DNA of 64,000 bases from the NCBI RefSeq assembly GCF_007830445.1, contig NZ_VLKR01000003.1, forward strand, positions 1 to 64,000, written 5' to 3'. The notes under the pieces were generated by a model that did no database searches, was not told where the DNA came from, and saw only the letters and a list, made by a program, of their open reading frames with translations. Positions 26,127 through 35,317 of this stretch are shown piece after piece. Numbering within the stretch: the first letter of the stretch is position 1; every line of letters starts with the position of its first letter. Source of the stretch: Sphingobacterium siyangense (GTDB lineage Bacteria > Bacteroidota > Bacteroidia > Sphingobacteriales > Sphingobacteriaceae). The translations under genes and the position numbers were made by a program.

Positions 26127-26189
26127 AAAATATTATTTAAACCTTTTTATTACATTGCGGTCAAACAGAAAATTATAATCCACCTTATT

Positions 26190-26582
26190 ATGTTAAAAAG
26201 TATTATAATCAGCAGTTTCCTGTTATCGGCTCCTTCCGTACATGAACATACATTTTACTCCTTTTTAGAAGGCAATTGGATTGCGGCCAACGCTAAATTG
26301 AAATCAATCATATTTAATAAGAATGGCGACGCCTTTTTCACCTTTTCAAATTCAAACCATCAAAGTCCCCCAACTTCAGTTCATCAAAAAGTGGGCAATT
26401 TTGCAATATTAGATAGCAAAAAATTCAGTGGGTACTTTTTTAGTCCAAACCTTTTTGGAAAATATAATGATAACAAGACGGCTTTTGAGATTGAAATTAA
26501 GTCAGCCAATGAGATTATCCTGTTTGTCAATCAACAGGAAATACAATTGCTAAAAAAGGAAACTATTACTCAATTTAAATAG
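26190..26582 (+). CDS. Hypothetical secreted protein, 130 aa
   Basis: I start it at the ATG at 26190, which gives a signal-like hydrophobic N-terminus (MLKSIIISSFLLSAPS). The open frame extends upstream only through the hemB terminator. The mature part (SFLEGNWIAANAKLKSIIFNKNGDAFFTFS) is consistent with a small beta-rich lipocalin-like domain, but I cannot name a family. It sits between hemB and hemL, and neither spacing nor sequence shows a role in haem synthesis. Confidence 0.55.
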   Translation: MLKSIIISSFLLSAPSVHEHTFYSFLEGNWIAANAKLKSIIFNKNGDAFFTFSNSNHQSPPTSVHQKVGNFAILDSKKFSGYFFSPNLFGKYNDNKTAFEIEIKSANEIILFVNQQEIQLLKKETITQFK

Positions 26583-26669
26583 CTAATATCAGGCTATTAT
26601 GGATTCCTTACGTTTCTATGAGACTTATCTTCTCAAAAAAAGATAACTTCGCATTCAAATACATAGACT

Positions 26670-27980
26670 ATGCAAGCACCTGATATTTCAAGAGCAAAAT
26701 CTGCTGAGCTATTTGAAAAAGCAAAACAATATTTCCCTGGAGGCGTAAACTCTCCTGTTAGGGCCTTCAAATCCGTATATGGTACCCCATTATTTATTGA
26801 ACGTGGCGATAAGGCACATCTTTGGGATGCGGACGGCAATGAATTCATCGATTTTTGTTGTTCATGGGGTCCCCTAATTTTAGGGCACAATAATGATCAA
26901 GTTCGTGAAGCAGTAGCGGCACAACTCGGGAAAGGCTTAAGTTTTGGCGCTCCTACTGCGTTGGAGAACCAACTAGCTGAGTTGATTATCGAAAACAATC
27001 GATTTATTGAGAAAATTCGCTTTGTCAGTTCTGGCACCGAGGCTGTAATGTCTGCTATCCGTTTGGCTAGAGGCTATACGAAACGTGATAAGATCATCAA
27101 ATTTGATGGCTGTTATCATGGGCACTCCGATTCTCTTTTGGTAAAAGCTGGTTCTGGCCTGGTAACCTTTGGTGAGACATCTTCGGCCGGTGTACCTAAA
27201 GCATTTGCAGACGAAACCATTGTTATCGAATTAAACGATAAGCAAGCTTTAGAAGCTGCTTTTGCAGAGTTTAAAGATCAGATTGCGGCAGTTATCATTG
27301 AGGGTATACCTGCAAACAATGGCTTATTGTTGCAATCTAAGGAGTATGTTCACTTCTTACGTAATATCACCAAAGAACATGGTGCAATGTTGATTATGGA
27401 TGAAGTGATCACAGGATTCCGTGTTGGTTTTGAAGGTGCTTCAGCTTACTATGATGTACAACCTGATATTATTACCTACGGTAAAATTATTGGTGGCGGA
27501 ATGCCTGTCGGTGCTTATGGAGCCTCAAAAGAATTGATGGCCTGTATATCTCCTGATGGTGCAGTTTACCAAGCAGGAACTTTATCCGGAAATCCAGTTG
27601 CTATGGCTGCCGGCATTGCTGCATTGGGTATCTTGGCTCAAAAGGATTTCTACACAAATTTAAATGCCAAAACAGAGGCTTTCGTCAATGATATGCGTAC
27701 TTATATTGCCGAGAAAGGATATAAAGTTCAACTTTTCCATGTTGCTTCTATTTTTTGGTTTGCATTTACAGAACAGCAAGAAATTAAAAAAGCGAGTGAA
27801 ATCGATCCTAAATCGATGGAATCTTATAAAATTATGCACCGCGAGTTGTTAAATCGCGGCGTTTATTTTGGCCCTTCAGGCTATGAAGTAGGTTTTGTTT
27901 CTGATGCACATACAGCAGCGGATCTTGACCTGGCAAAAAAACATATTTTTGATGCGTTGGACATTGTCTTTAGCGCATAA
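26670..27980 (+). CDS. hemL: Glutamate-1-semialdehyde 2,1-aminomutase
   Basis: The 436-residue PLP enzyme converts glutamate-1-semialdehyde to 5-aminolevulinate, the step between HemA and HemB. Visible are FPGGVNSPVRAF at the N-terminus, FVSSGTEAVMSAIRLARG for cofactor binding, LIMDEVITGFRVG, and Lys272 in TYGKIIGGGMPVGAYG. With hemA, hemCD and hemB it covers every step from glutamyl-tRNA to uroporphyrinogen III. Confidence 0.96.
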   Translation: MQAPDISRAKSAELFEKAKQYFPGGVNSPVRAFKSVYGTPLFIERGDKAHLWDADGNEFIDFCCSWGPLILGHNNDQVREAVAAQLGKGLSFGAPTALENQLAELIIENNRFIEKIRFVSSGTEAVMSAIRLARGYTKRDKIIKFDGCYHGHSDSLLVKAGSGLVTFGETSSAGVPKAFADETIVIELNDKQALEAAFAEFKDQIAAVIIEGIPANNGLLLQSKEYVHFLRNITKEHGAMLIMDEVITGFRVGFEGASAYYDVQPDIITYGKIIGGGMPVGAYGASKELMACISPDGAVYQAGTLSGNPVAMAAGIAALGILAQKDFYTNLNAKTEAFVNDMRTYIAEKGYKVQLFHVASIFWFAFTEQQEIKKASEIDPKSMESYKIMHRELLNRGVYFGPSGYEVGFVSDAHTAADLDLAKKHIFDALDIVFSA

Positions 27981-27994
27981 AAATCAAACTACTT

Positions 27995-28034
27995 TAAAAA
28001 AAGCCCTCTAGTATATTACTGGAGGGCTTTTTTT
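27995..28034. terminator. Bidirectional terminator after hemL
   Basis: A stem of AAAAAAGCCCTCTAGT and ACTGGAGGGCTTTTTTT with a short loop sits between converging hemL and the DUF4252 operon. Confidence 0.85.
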
Positions 28035-28073
28035 ATAGGTTAGTGGAAGTTTCGGTTTGAATCAACGTACTTA

Positions 28074-28619
28074 TTAAAGTTTGTTTGCCAACTTCTTATC
28101 TTTGGATTTCATCTTATTTAATCCGGCGATAAGTTCATCCAACGAAAACTTACCTTTGATATCCATAAATACACTTTCATCTTCATCATCATGGACCAAT
28201 AAAGAAACCCGCTGAATGACATTGTTCTTATCAATACGAGCATTTAGCGAAATTTCCTGGCCATCGGTGTTAATAACCAGAAGTTCCTCAAATTTATTTT
28301 TCTTTAAAAACTTATGGTAATCGTCCAAAATACGCGCATTCTTTATTTTATCATTATTTGACAGTGTCAGCATTCTGAACTTCTTCAATTTCTTTACAAT
28401 TTCGGCCATTGCACGAGTATCTTCATCATTATCATCCTTTAAGGCTTTTTTCATAAAGGGTTTTGTTAACCACATCGGTAAATTAATCGCAACAATCTCA
28501 GCATCGTCAGATACATTAGACCGACTGACGAAGTCCATATTGGACGCTTTTTTTATCATGCATGATTGCATGGAGAAAAGAACGCCAACTAGGCACAACA
28601 AGGTTAGTAATCTTTTCAT
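28074..28619 (-). CDS. DUF4252 lipoprotein
   Basis: The 181-residue protein has a lipoprotein signal ending FSMQSC, with the acylated Cys20. The mature domain contains paired segments of the kind LKKFRMLTLSNNDK and FEELLVINTDGQEISLNARID, which characterise the Bacteroidota DUF4252 family. It is the last gene of a minus-strand run that starts with an ECF sigma factor and is 6 nt from a paralogue. The biochemical role is unknown. Confidence 0.8.
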   Translation of the reverse strand: MKRLLTLLCLVGVLFSMQSCMIKKASNMDFVSRSNVSDDAEIVAINLPMWLTKPFMKKALKDDNDEDTRAMAEIVKKLKKFRMLTLSNNDKIKNARILDDYHKFLKKNKFEELLVINTDGQEISLNARIDKNNVIQRVSLLVHDDEDESVFMDIKGKFSLDELIAGLNKMKSKDKKLANKL

Positions 28620-28625
28620 AATTTT

Positions 28626-29147
28626 CTACTTTTTGTTGTTATCTCCTTTGTTCTTATTCACTTTATTATTCCCTTCGTTGACCAAGCTAGTCACATCTTT
28701 CAACGGTATAGCCCCGTCCAGGATCATAAATAGGTTTTGCCCATCTCCATTGATTGTAAGTAACAGATTGTTTAGGATATCGGCATTTGCGGACATATTT
28801 TCTACCATGAATCGGATATCTTGTCCATCACTGTTGAGTGACATAAGCTCTTCATATTTTAAATTAGACACCGCCCCCCGAATAATACCTGTTAAAGCTT
28901 TATCTTCTCCATCCTCAACAATCAGCATCCGCAACGATTTAACATTCTTAAGCAGTGGTGTAATTGTCTGCATATCCTCATCGTCTATTTTCAAATTACC
29001 CAATAGTTTGAACATCGGCGCCCCAATCTTGAGTGTCGTTACACCTTTCTTTCCTTGATATTGTTCAAAAAGTTTATCCAATTTTGAAATTTGTGCATTT
29101 GCCATACTTGCTACAAGTAGAAGGCAAGCTATTAAAAAACCTTTCAT
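28626..29147 (-). CDS. DUF4252 secreted protein
   Basis: The 173-residue protein has a cleavable signal (about 1-18, ASMANAQ) but no lipobox. The domain repeats the paralogue's layout: VKSLRMLIVEDGEDK, then YEELMSLNSDGQDIRFMVENM and NLLLTINGDGQNLFMILDG. The C-terminus is a low-complexity Asn/Lys tail. One member of the pair looks lipid-anchored and the other soluble, so they may work on the same periplasmic process. It lies 6 nt from each neighbour in the operon. Confidence 0.8.
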   Translation of the reverse strand: MKGFLIACLLLVASMANAQISKLDKLFEQYQGKKGVTTLKIGAPMFKLLGNLKIDDEDMQTITPLLKNVKSLRMLIVEDGEDKALTGIIRGAVSNLKYEELMSLNSDGQDIRFMVENMSANADILNNLLLTINGDGQNLFMILDGAIPLKDVTSLVNEGNNKVNKNKGDNNKK

Positions 29148-29153
29148 TTTATT

Positions 29154-29843
29154 TTAGTTAATCGTTATTGACATTTGTTTTATATTCATTGCTTTATCTA
29201 CACCATTTTCCAGATTATTTGCCAGTAAGCCCAAAGATTTTAGGGTCAGTTCAACAGCTTCCTGTTCATTCGCGACAGGTTTCCCATTTAAAACAACATA
29301 ATCTGCCCGGTAGGACTCTTCTGTTGTCAATTCCGAACTTTCAGTCACGACTTCTTTCTTCACTATCCAATCTTTGGCCTGTTTTTTTACTTTTGGACGT
29401 TTAAAAGTTTCTGCTGTTCGCATCGCCTTTCCACTGTCCTCCGCACTTACCTCATCATTAAGTTTGGGAGCTGTTATTTCTATATTTTGATCGTCAAGCA
29501 GCTTCTTATCGGCAGGCTTCGACTCACTCATTTCTTTTTTGGCGAGCACAGGTCCTTGTATTGCTGATTCCTGATTTAGGAATAGTGCAATTCCAATAGC
29601 CATTACCAACATGGCTGCTGCTGCATATTTTATCCAGCTATTATTCCACCACACAATACGTTTCTTATCATCATTGATCTCACTTTGGAAGTCCTCAAAG
29701 GACCAGTCCATTGTCTTATTTTTTTCCTGATTCAATGATTGAAAAAAAGCATTATCCGAGTTTTTCAATACTCTTTCTTCCTCTAATGACGACTGGCCAT
29801 TAAAGTACTTCTCTTCCAATTCTTTTAATTTCTTATCTTTCAT
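29154..29843 (-). CDS. Probable anti-sigma factor (single-pass membrane protein)
   Basis: I start it at the ATG at 29843 rather than the TTG at 29864, giving 229 residues. The cytoplasmic N-terminal part is charged (LKELEEKYFNGQSSLEEERVL), one membrane helix lies at about 77-94 (AAAAMLVMAIGIALFL), and the periplasmic part is Lys/Glu-rich with VVLNGKPVANEQEAVELTLKSLGLLA. The position directly after an ECF sigma gene and the membrane topology fit an anti-sigma factor. No zinc-binding anti-sigma motif (HxxxCxxC) is present, so the assignment rests on context. Confidence 0.6.
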   Translation of the reverse strand: MKDKKLKELEEKYFNGQSSLEEERVLKNSDNAFFQSLNQEKNKTMDWSFEDFQSEINDDKKRIVWWNNSWIKYAAAAMLVMAIGIALFLNQESAIQGPVLAKKEMSESKPADKKLLDDQNIEITAPKLNDEVSAEDSGKAMRTAETFKRPKVKKQAKDWIVKKEVVTESSELTTEESYRADYVVLNGKPVANEQEAVELTLKSLGLLANNLENGVDKAMNIKQMSITIN

Positions 29844-29884
29844 CACTGTATATCTTATTTTCAAAGAAGATGAAACAATCGGGT

Positions 29885-30400
29885 TTATTTTTTACCTGAA
29901 TAAATCCGCGTGGTTTCATAATCGAATAATTTTGTCAATTGTTCTTTTACCTTCTGTCTTGCACGCATCAGATTAACTCTGACTGCTGACTCCCCCATCT
30001 CCAATACTTCACCGATTTCATCGATGTCATAATCCTCAACATCGCGCAGATGCATAACAAGCCGTTGTTTTTCGGGAAGAGAATTGATCATCTCCAGAAT
30101 AATTTCTTTCGTATTCCCAACGGTATGTTCGGTCATCGCAACAACCTGATGCTGTTCAACAAAATCCGCCCGGACCTTATCTCTTTTTAAACGATTGAGT
30201 GCTTCATTTTTCACACTCTGCATGCAGAAGGCTTCCATATTTTTGTATTGAAGCAACTGATCTTTTAATTGCCACAACCGCATCATCACATTTTGTACCG
30301 CATCAAAAGCCTCGTCATCATCAATCAAGATCCGTTTCGCAAAGCGAAATAGCTTATCCTTATGGATGAAAACGGTATTTTTAAATTGCTCTTGATTCAT
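29885..30400 (-). CDS. ECF-type RNA polymerase sigma factor
   Basis: The 171-residue protein has sigma region 2 (FRFAKRILIDDDEAFDAVQNVMMRLWQLKDQL) and region 4 (LPEKQRLVMHLRDVEDYDIDEIGEVLEMGESAVRVNLMRAR). There is no region 3, as in all ECF factors. It begins a run of four closely spaced minus-strand genes with the probable anti-sigma gene 41 nt downstream and two DUF4252 genes after that. The operon is most likely its own target, although no ECF promoter could be confirmed by eye. Confidence 0.93.
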   Translation of the reverse strand: MNQEQFKNTVFIHKDKLFRFAKRILIDDDEAFDAVQNVMMRLWQLKDQLLQYKNMEAFCMQSVKNEALNRLKRDKVRADFVEQHQVVAMTEHTVGNTKEIILEMINSLPEKQRLVMHLRDVEDYDIDEIGEVLEMGESAVRVNLMRARQKVKEQLTKLFDYETTRIYSGKK

Positions 30401-30672
30401 GTTATCGTCAATATTGAGACTTACTCTATTTTAATTTTTAATCGGCTTATGCTCCATCTCAATATCACCCGTGCCTTTTATATAATCAAGACATTTCAGC
30501 AGATCGATTTATTACATCTAATATGACTATTTTTTAAAAAATATTTAATTCATTGTGTATTAAACTTCAATGAGTAGCCCAAACGGCCTATTTTTAACCT
30601 TATTACAAACAAAATAGGAACATAGACTGTTACTTAAGATGCTGAATGATTAAAAATTTAAACAAAAAAATT
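30401..30672. other. Intergenic control region between sigma operon and lipoprotein
   Basis: This 272-bp region separates divergent genes. I see no canonical TAnnTTTG with a well-spaced -33 partner on either strand and no gene. Promoters for the ECF operon may lie here in a form not recognisable by eye. Confidence 0.35.
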
Positions 30673-31509
30673 ATGAAGTATTACAGAATTACAGGTATTA
30701 CTGCTGCAATAGCGCTATTGGTAGGCGCTATTGGGTGTAACAACTCTTCTACAAAAAGTACAGGTGGAGCTGACTCAAGCAGCAGTATCGACACAAATAC
30801 TGCACAAAAAATGGACTCAATCACCGTTAGTCCTATTGCAGACTCGAAAGAATTTCCTGGAGCTGATCTGCAGATTGCCTCGATCACTGCAGAAAAGGTA
30901 GGAACAGACTCCGCAAAAGTAACTGTAAAATATGCGATTAAGAATTTCAAATTGACTGAGATGACCGATGATGCCCATGCTGCCCATATGGCAAATTCGC
31001 ATGATGGCCAACATATCCATTTTATTTTAGACAATAAACCTTACACGGCTCTTTACAAACCCGAGAACTCCGTAACAGTACCGTTAAATTCGGAACATTA
31101 CCTGCTCTCATTTTTATCAAGATCCTATCATGAATCCATAAAAACCACTGAAGCTTCTAAATTGGTAAAATTTAAGATTGATGCAACGGGTAAATTGACG
31201 ACAGATGCAACACCAAAGGAACCATCACTTTTCTATTCGCGACCTAAAGGTGAGTATAAAGGAGCTGAAACAAAAAATCTCCTGTTAGATTTTTACGTAG
31301 TCAATACCAAACTTGCTCCAGACGGCAACAAGGTAATTGCAGATATCAATGGCCAGACATTTACATTGGACAAATGGGGGCCATATGAGATAAAAGGGCT
31401 GCCAATGGGCAACAATAAAGTAAAATTGACTCTAGTGGATAAGGATGGTAATGCTGTTACTGGAGATAATGTTTCGGTAGAACGTGATATCAAACTGTCT
31501 GAAAAATAA
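30673..31509 (+). CDS. Hypothetical lipoprotein with a His-rich motif
   Basis: The ATG at 30673 gives a lipoprotein signal ending LVGAIGC (Cys22), then a Ser/Thr/Asp-rich linker. The folded part includes a His-rich segment (HAAHMANSHDGQHIHFILDN, residues about 98-117) and later SEHYLLSFLSRSYHESIK. The six clustered histidines suggest a metal-binding or copper/iron-related periplasmic role, although no known family is recognised. It is a single gene ending in a long terminator. Confidence 0.7.
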   Translation: MKYYRITGITAAIALLVGAIGCNNSSTKSTGGADSSSSIDTNTAQKMDSITVSPIADSKEFPGADLQIASITAEKVGTDSAKVTVKYAIKNFKLTEMTDDAHAAHMANSHDGQHIHFILDNKPYTALYKPENSVTVPLNSEHYLLSFLSRSYHESIKTTEASKLVKFKIDATGKLTTDATPKEPSLFYSRPKGEYKGAETKNLLLDFYVVNTKLAPDGNKVIADINGQTFTLDKWGPYEIKGLPMGNNKVKLTLVDKDGNAVTGDNVSVERDIKLSEK

Positions 31510-31518
31510 ATTGAGGGC

Positions 31519-31572
31519 TGTCCTAAACACAAAAGAGTCGCATTAAAATGTGACTCTTTTGTATTTAGGACA
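31519..31572 (+). terminator. Long terminator hairpin
   Basis: TGTCCTAAA and TTTAGGACA form the base, with ACAAAAGAGTC and GACTCTTTTGT above, interrupted by small mismatches. It follows the lipoprotein stop by about 10 nt and may also serve the converging DUF3472 gene. Confidence 0.75.
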
Positions 31573-31614
31573 AACTTTGAGCGACAAAAAGACATTGTCT
31601 TTATTCCTCTTTGA

Positions 31615-32907
31615 TTAAGGCAGTTTGTCAAAATCAATTTTCGGTGCATTATTTTTATTTCGGAATTCAAACTTACTTCCTGGCTTAACAACGTCATTAA
31701 AGAAACCACCATTTCTAAGGAAGTATCCGTTTTTGGTAATGCCGCCGATTGCATCAATGCGTTGATTTGCACGATACGTATTATCGACACTGAAAGAAGC
31801 CTCCTGTACAGCTTTCCATTGTCCATCATAGACCCATTGATTGCCAAACTCAACCTTTCTACCCAGGTAGCCTTGATTAGGACTAAAGTTCTCTAAGAAA
31901 CTATGGAATCGTTTCAGGTAGGTGTTTGTCTGCGGACGTTTGAAGCTTGCGATCACATTCCATGCATTCTCTTCGGGTACAAAAAACCAAGCCGTATAAT
32001 CAGTATTCCCTTTTCCATCGGGCACGCCTTTCAAGAGAAACTTATAGGTTACCCCTGCTTTCCAAAAGTACTTACGGTAACTCTGTCCGCCTGACCCTTC
32101 ATTTCCAAACTCACCCGAATGCACATCCTTTCCTTTTTTTAGTAGATGGATTTTTTGCTCATCTGGAATACTTTTCGGATCATCTGTGTGGAATGGACTC
32201 CAGACGGAAAATAAGATACGTCGCTCGGTTTCTGAATTAACCTGTATACCAAAGTAGCCTTCGCCAAAACCATTCGCCATAAAATAGGAACCAACTTTAT
32301 CTTCTCCTTGAGGGACGGTTACTTCGTTATAATAGTAACTAACGTTACCCTCCGTAGGAACAGTATAATTGAGATGACAAGAAGGGCCTCTTCTGGACCA
32401 ATAGTAATACTCAGGATCATTGGAAAATAGAAGACCTTCCGAAGCCGCTTCGCCGCTCACAAGCAATTCGGTTACATCGGCAAAATTGCTTCCCGATTTA
32501 CTTAAGCCTTTTAAATTAACCTGAACGTAACCGGGCGATTTTACATCAATCGACAGAGGCGCTGTTTCCGACAGCTCAATACTTTCCACATTCACGATCG
32601 TCTTTTTTCCTAAAGCGTCTACTGCTATTTTGGATTTTCCAGCATCGTTTTTTGCCTTCAGTTTCAAAGTCAATTTCCCCGCCTTTTGAGCCCTAAAATA
32701 AACCGATACCACTTCCTGATCGCTTGACCATTTTACAAGGCCATTACGACCGGAAATTTCCGCTTCACCAGCTTGTCCTGCGGTAATGAAAGCATTCCCG
32801 GCAAGTGGTACGGCATAAGTCTTCCCTACTGTTTGCGCTATACTGCTTATCGAAAGACAGGATAAAGCTCCCATAAAGAGATACTGGATAAAGTGTTTTC
32901 TTTTCAT
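31615..32907 (-). CDS. Secreted DUF5077/DUF3472 protein
   Basis: The 430-residue protein has a signal peptide (about 1-24, SISSIAQ). The N-terminal beta domain (residues 25-155) matches DUF5077 with VKWSSDQEVVSVYFRA and VNLKGLSKSGSNFADVTELLVSG. The DUF3472 core follows with PEYYYWSRRGPSCHLNYTVP, FMANGFGEGYFGIQVNSETERRILFSVWSP and SGGQSYRKYFWKAGVTYKFLLKG. The family is common in Bacteroidota and is thought to bind or act on carbohydrates, but no catalytic activity is established. There is no SusC/SusD pair nearby. Confidence 0.85.
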   Translation of the reverse strand: MKRKHFIQYLFMGALSCLSISSIAQTVGKTYAVPLAGNAFITAGQAGEAEISGRNGLVKWSSDQEVVSVYFRAQKAGKLTLKLKAKNDAGKSKIAVDALGKKTIVNVESIELSETAPLSIDVKSPGYVQVNLKGLSKSGSNFADVTELLVSGEAASEGLLFSNDPEYYYWSRRGPSCHLNYTVPTEGNVSYYYNEVTVPQGEDKVGSYFMANGFGEGYFGIQVNSETERRILFSVWSPFHTDDPKSIPDEQKIHLLKKGKDVHSGEFGNEGSGGQSYRKYFWKAGVTYKFLLKGVPDGKGNTDYTAWFFVPEENAWNVIASFKRPQTNTYLKRFHSFLENFSPNQGYLGRKVEFGNQWVYDGQWKAVQEASFSVDNTYRANQRIDAIGGITKNGYFLRNGGFFNDVVKPGSKFEFRNKNNAPKIDFDKLP

Positions 32908-33336
32908 ACTTTATTTTTTTTATCAATTTATATATCAAACCTAGGCTAGTTATACTACCTGCGGTTATTAATGCTTGCCATGCATTCGAGATGCTGCTAT
33001 ACTCGAATACTTCACGAAACCAAACTCCTTTAGTTGTTCTGAAACTCAATTTATCAGCTATCTTTCTGTTGCACTTTACTATTGAATAAAGATGGTATCG
33101 GTTTGTGAAACTGGATTATTTGATGAAGATAAGGCTTAGATTTACAGAAAAAGAAAGGAAATGTATATCAATCGATTGTGTAAAAAAACAGCAATAATTG
33201 ACCATTATTCCTTTCCATTTAAATGAACTATTATAAAATGAGATGTGTATTTTAACATTTTAAAAATACGATCTAATCTTTTTGTGTATTTTTAAGATCA
33301 GAGTCCCCTTTAATAAAAGCTAAAATTGCAAGCTCC
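32908..33336. other. Intergenic region, DUF3472 gene and histidine kinase gene
   Basis: These 429 bases between divergent genes hold no credible ORF. On the minus strand a TAGGTTTG near 32939-32946 could be the -7 box for the DUF3472 gene, but no clear -33 partner is present. The half close to the kinase gene is AT-rich. Confidence 0.4.
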
Positions 33337-34491
33337 ATGGACAAATCGGCTGATAGCACATCAAAACGTATCTTAGGACAAAAACAAATCTCCATATTGA
33401 TCCATGGACTCGCCTGGCTTATTTTCTTATCCTTTCCAGTATTATTTTTTAACAACGGTCAATTGGAAATTAAGGAAATACTTTTTGCGCCGGCATTTTG
33501 GATTTTCACAGGCTGTTTTTTAATCCTATTCTATGTCAATGCTTACCTGCTAATTCCTTATGCGATAAGAAAACGAAAATTTATCAGTTACGGAATCTCC
33601 ATTATTTTGACAGGCTTGTTATTAGCCTGTTATCTTCAGCCCTTCGATCGCTTGATGCATATTGGACGTCAGCAATTACCTACCCCTGGAGAAAGAGAAT
33701 TTTCGTCTAGGCATCACCCTGATTTTCCACCGCCGCCATCTGCTAGGCATTCCCCAGACCGAGGTCCGGGGCAGACCCCGGGACAACGGCCACAACCCAT
33801 CGATATTGCTTCCGTGTATATTTTCCTGTTAACCATTAGCCTTGCCGCACTCTATAGAATCGTAACCTACTGGATGGAAACTCAGCAAAAGATGCAATTG
33901 GTCGAACAAGACCGGATGAAGGCCGAACTTTCCTTCTTAAAAGCCCAGGTCCACCCCCACTTTTTGTTCAACACCTTAAATAATATTTATGCATTAGCAT
34001 TGACCAACGATGATGCCGTCGCGAGTAGTATTCATCGTCTTTCACAATTAATGCGTTATTATATGGATGAACGGCATAGTGATACGATTGACATCAAGAT
34101 TGAAATACAGGCTATACAAGATTTTATCAATCTCCAAAAGCTACGCACTGGCCCAAATTGTTCTATCAGTGAACACTATGCGGGGCTAGAACACCCTAAA
34201 ACGATACACGCATTTGTGTTGCTTCCTTTTGTTGAAAATGCGTTCAAATATGGATTAAGCACAATAGAGCCCTCCCAATTAAGTTTTGAAGTCATTCTAA
34301 CGCCAACATCCTGTGTATTAAATGTAAAGAATAGCATAGCTACACAGTCAACCGAACAACACCGAACAGGAACAGGTCTTAAAAATGTTAAACGTCTATT
34401 GGAACATTTTTATGCCAACAAACATCGCCTGACGATCCAGCAGGAGGATCATTCTTTTTTCGTTCAGCTTATCCTTTACATTTCTTCATAA
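33337..34491 (+). CDS. LytS/YehU-type sensor histidine kinase
   Basis: The 384-residue kinase has four hydrophobic membrane segments (about 17-38, 48-70, 82-100, 155-172) and no separate sensor domain. A loop of about 45 residues between the third and fourth helices is rich in Pro, Arg, His and Gly. The His_kinase domain includes FLKAQVHPHFLFNTLNNI with His206, and the ATPase part has LLPFVENAFKYG and GTGLKNVKRLLEHFY. The partner response regulator gene starts 61 nt downstream. The signal is unknown. Confidence 0.9.
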   Translation: MDKSADSTSKRILGQKQISILIHGLAWLIFLSFPVLFFNNGQLEIKEILFAPAFWIFTGCFLILFYVNAYLLIPYAIRKRKFISYGISIILTGLLLACYLQPFDRLMHIGRQQLPTPGEREFSSRHHPDFPPPPSARHSPDRGPGQTPGQRPQPIDIASVYIFLLTISLAALYRIVTYWMETQQKMQLVEQDRMKAELSFLKAQVHPHFLFNTLNNIYALALTNDDAVASSIHRLSQLMRYYMDERHSDTIDIKIEIQAIQDFINLQKLRTGPNCSISEHYAGLEHPKTIHAFVLLPFVENAFKYGLSTIEPSQLSFEVILTPTSCVLNVKNSIATQSTEQHRTGTGLKNVKRLLEHFYANKHRLTIQQEDHSFFVQLILYISS

Positions 34492-34552
34492 ATTGTTTCT
34501 ATATTAGGCTATACGATTATATATACAAAAGCAGTTTATCTTAATTTAATCG

Positions 34553-35242
34553 ATGTTAACTTGCATAGCTCTTGACGATGAACCCCTGGCTCTTCGTATT
34601 ATTTCGACGTTCACAGCAAAGCATCCTGCTATACAGCTTGCTGCAACCTTCAGTAACCCCCATGAAGCGAAGCTATATCTCGCCAATAACAGTGTTGATT
34701 TGATTTTTTTGGATATTGATATGCTCGAGATCAATGGTATTGATTTTGCAAAGAACTTAAAACCAAGACCTTTATTGATTTTCACCACAGCACATAAGGA
34801 GTATGCGATAGATGGATTTGAACTTGATTCAGTAGACTATCTTCTCAAACCATTTGACTTCGTCCGTTTTGAACGGGCCATCGATAAAGCGATGACACGT
34901 TCAGCTACACAGAGCCATCGCCCCTTTTTAATCGTGAGTGTAGAATATCAACGAATCAAGATCTATCTTGACGAAATTGAGTGCTTGGAAAGCATGCAAG
35001 ATTATATCAAAATACACCTTATACACGGAAAAACAATATTGACTCTATCGACAATGAAAGCCATGCTCGAGCGTTTGCCAAAAAATCAGTTTATCCGTAT
35101 CCACCGCAGCTTTGTTATCGCAGTCAAACACATCATTACATTTTCACAGCGTAAAGTACAATTACCCAACTTCACATTGAAAGTCGGCGATGGTTACTAT
35201 AATGAGGTTATCCAATGTCTACGTGATTCGTCGATGCAATAA
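34553..35242 (+). CDS. LytTR response regulator
   Basis: The 229-residue regulator has a receiver domain with ALDDEPLALR at the N-terminus, Asp54 in FLDIDMLEINGIDFA and Lys99 in LLKPFDF. The LytTR DNA-binding domain occupies about residues 130-225 with IECLESMQDYIKIH and LPKNQFIRIHRSFVIA. It forms a two-component pair with the preceding kinase. The target may be the downstream genes, which are in the same direction, but no LytTR binding repeat was identified. Confidence 0.93.
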   Translation: MLTCIALDDEPLALRIISTFTAKHPAIQLAATFSNPHEAKLYLANNSVDLIFLDIDMLEINGIDFAKNLKPRPLLIFTTAHKEYAIDGFELDSVDYLLKPFDFVRFERAIDKAMTRSATQSHRPFLIVSVEYQRIKIYLDEIECLESMQDYIKIHLIHGKTILTLSTMKAMLERLPKNQFIRIHRSFVIAVKHIITFSQRKVQLPNFTLKVGDGYYNEVIQCLRDSSMQ

Positions 35243-35317
35243 GCCTCTTTATCGTTACTTAACATTATTTTACATCTCCGTCTATTACCTTGCTTCCATA
35301 AATAAAAAAGAAGAGAT

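Noticed and set aside
25983..26189. Extension of the unknown 130-residue protein into hemB
   Set aside because: It overlaps hemB and its terminator. The ATG at 26190 gives a signal peptide.
32765..33049. 94-codon minus-strand frame overlapping the DUF3472 start
   Set aside because: It overlaps the signal-peptide end of a clear gene in another frame and has no homologous features.
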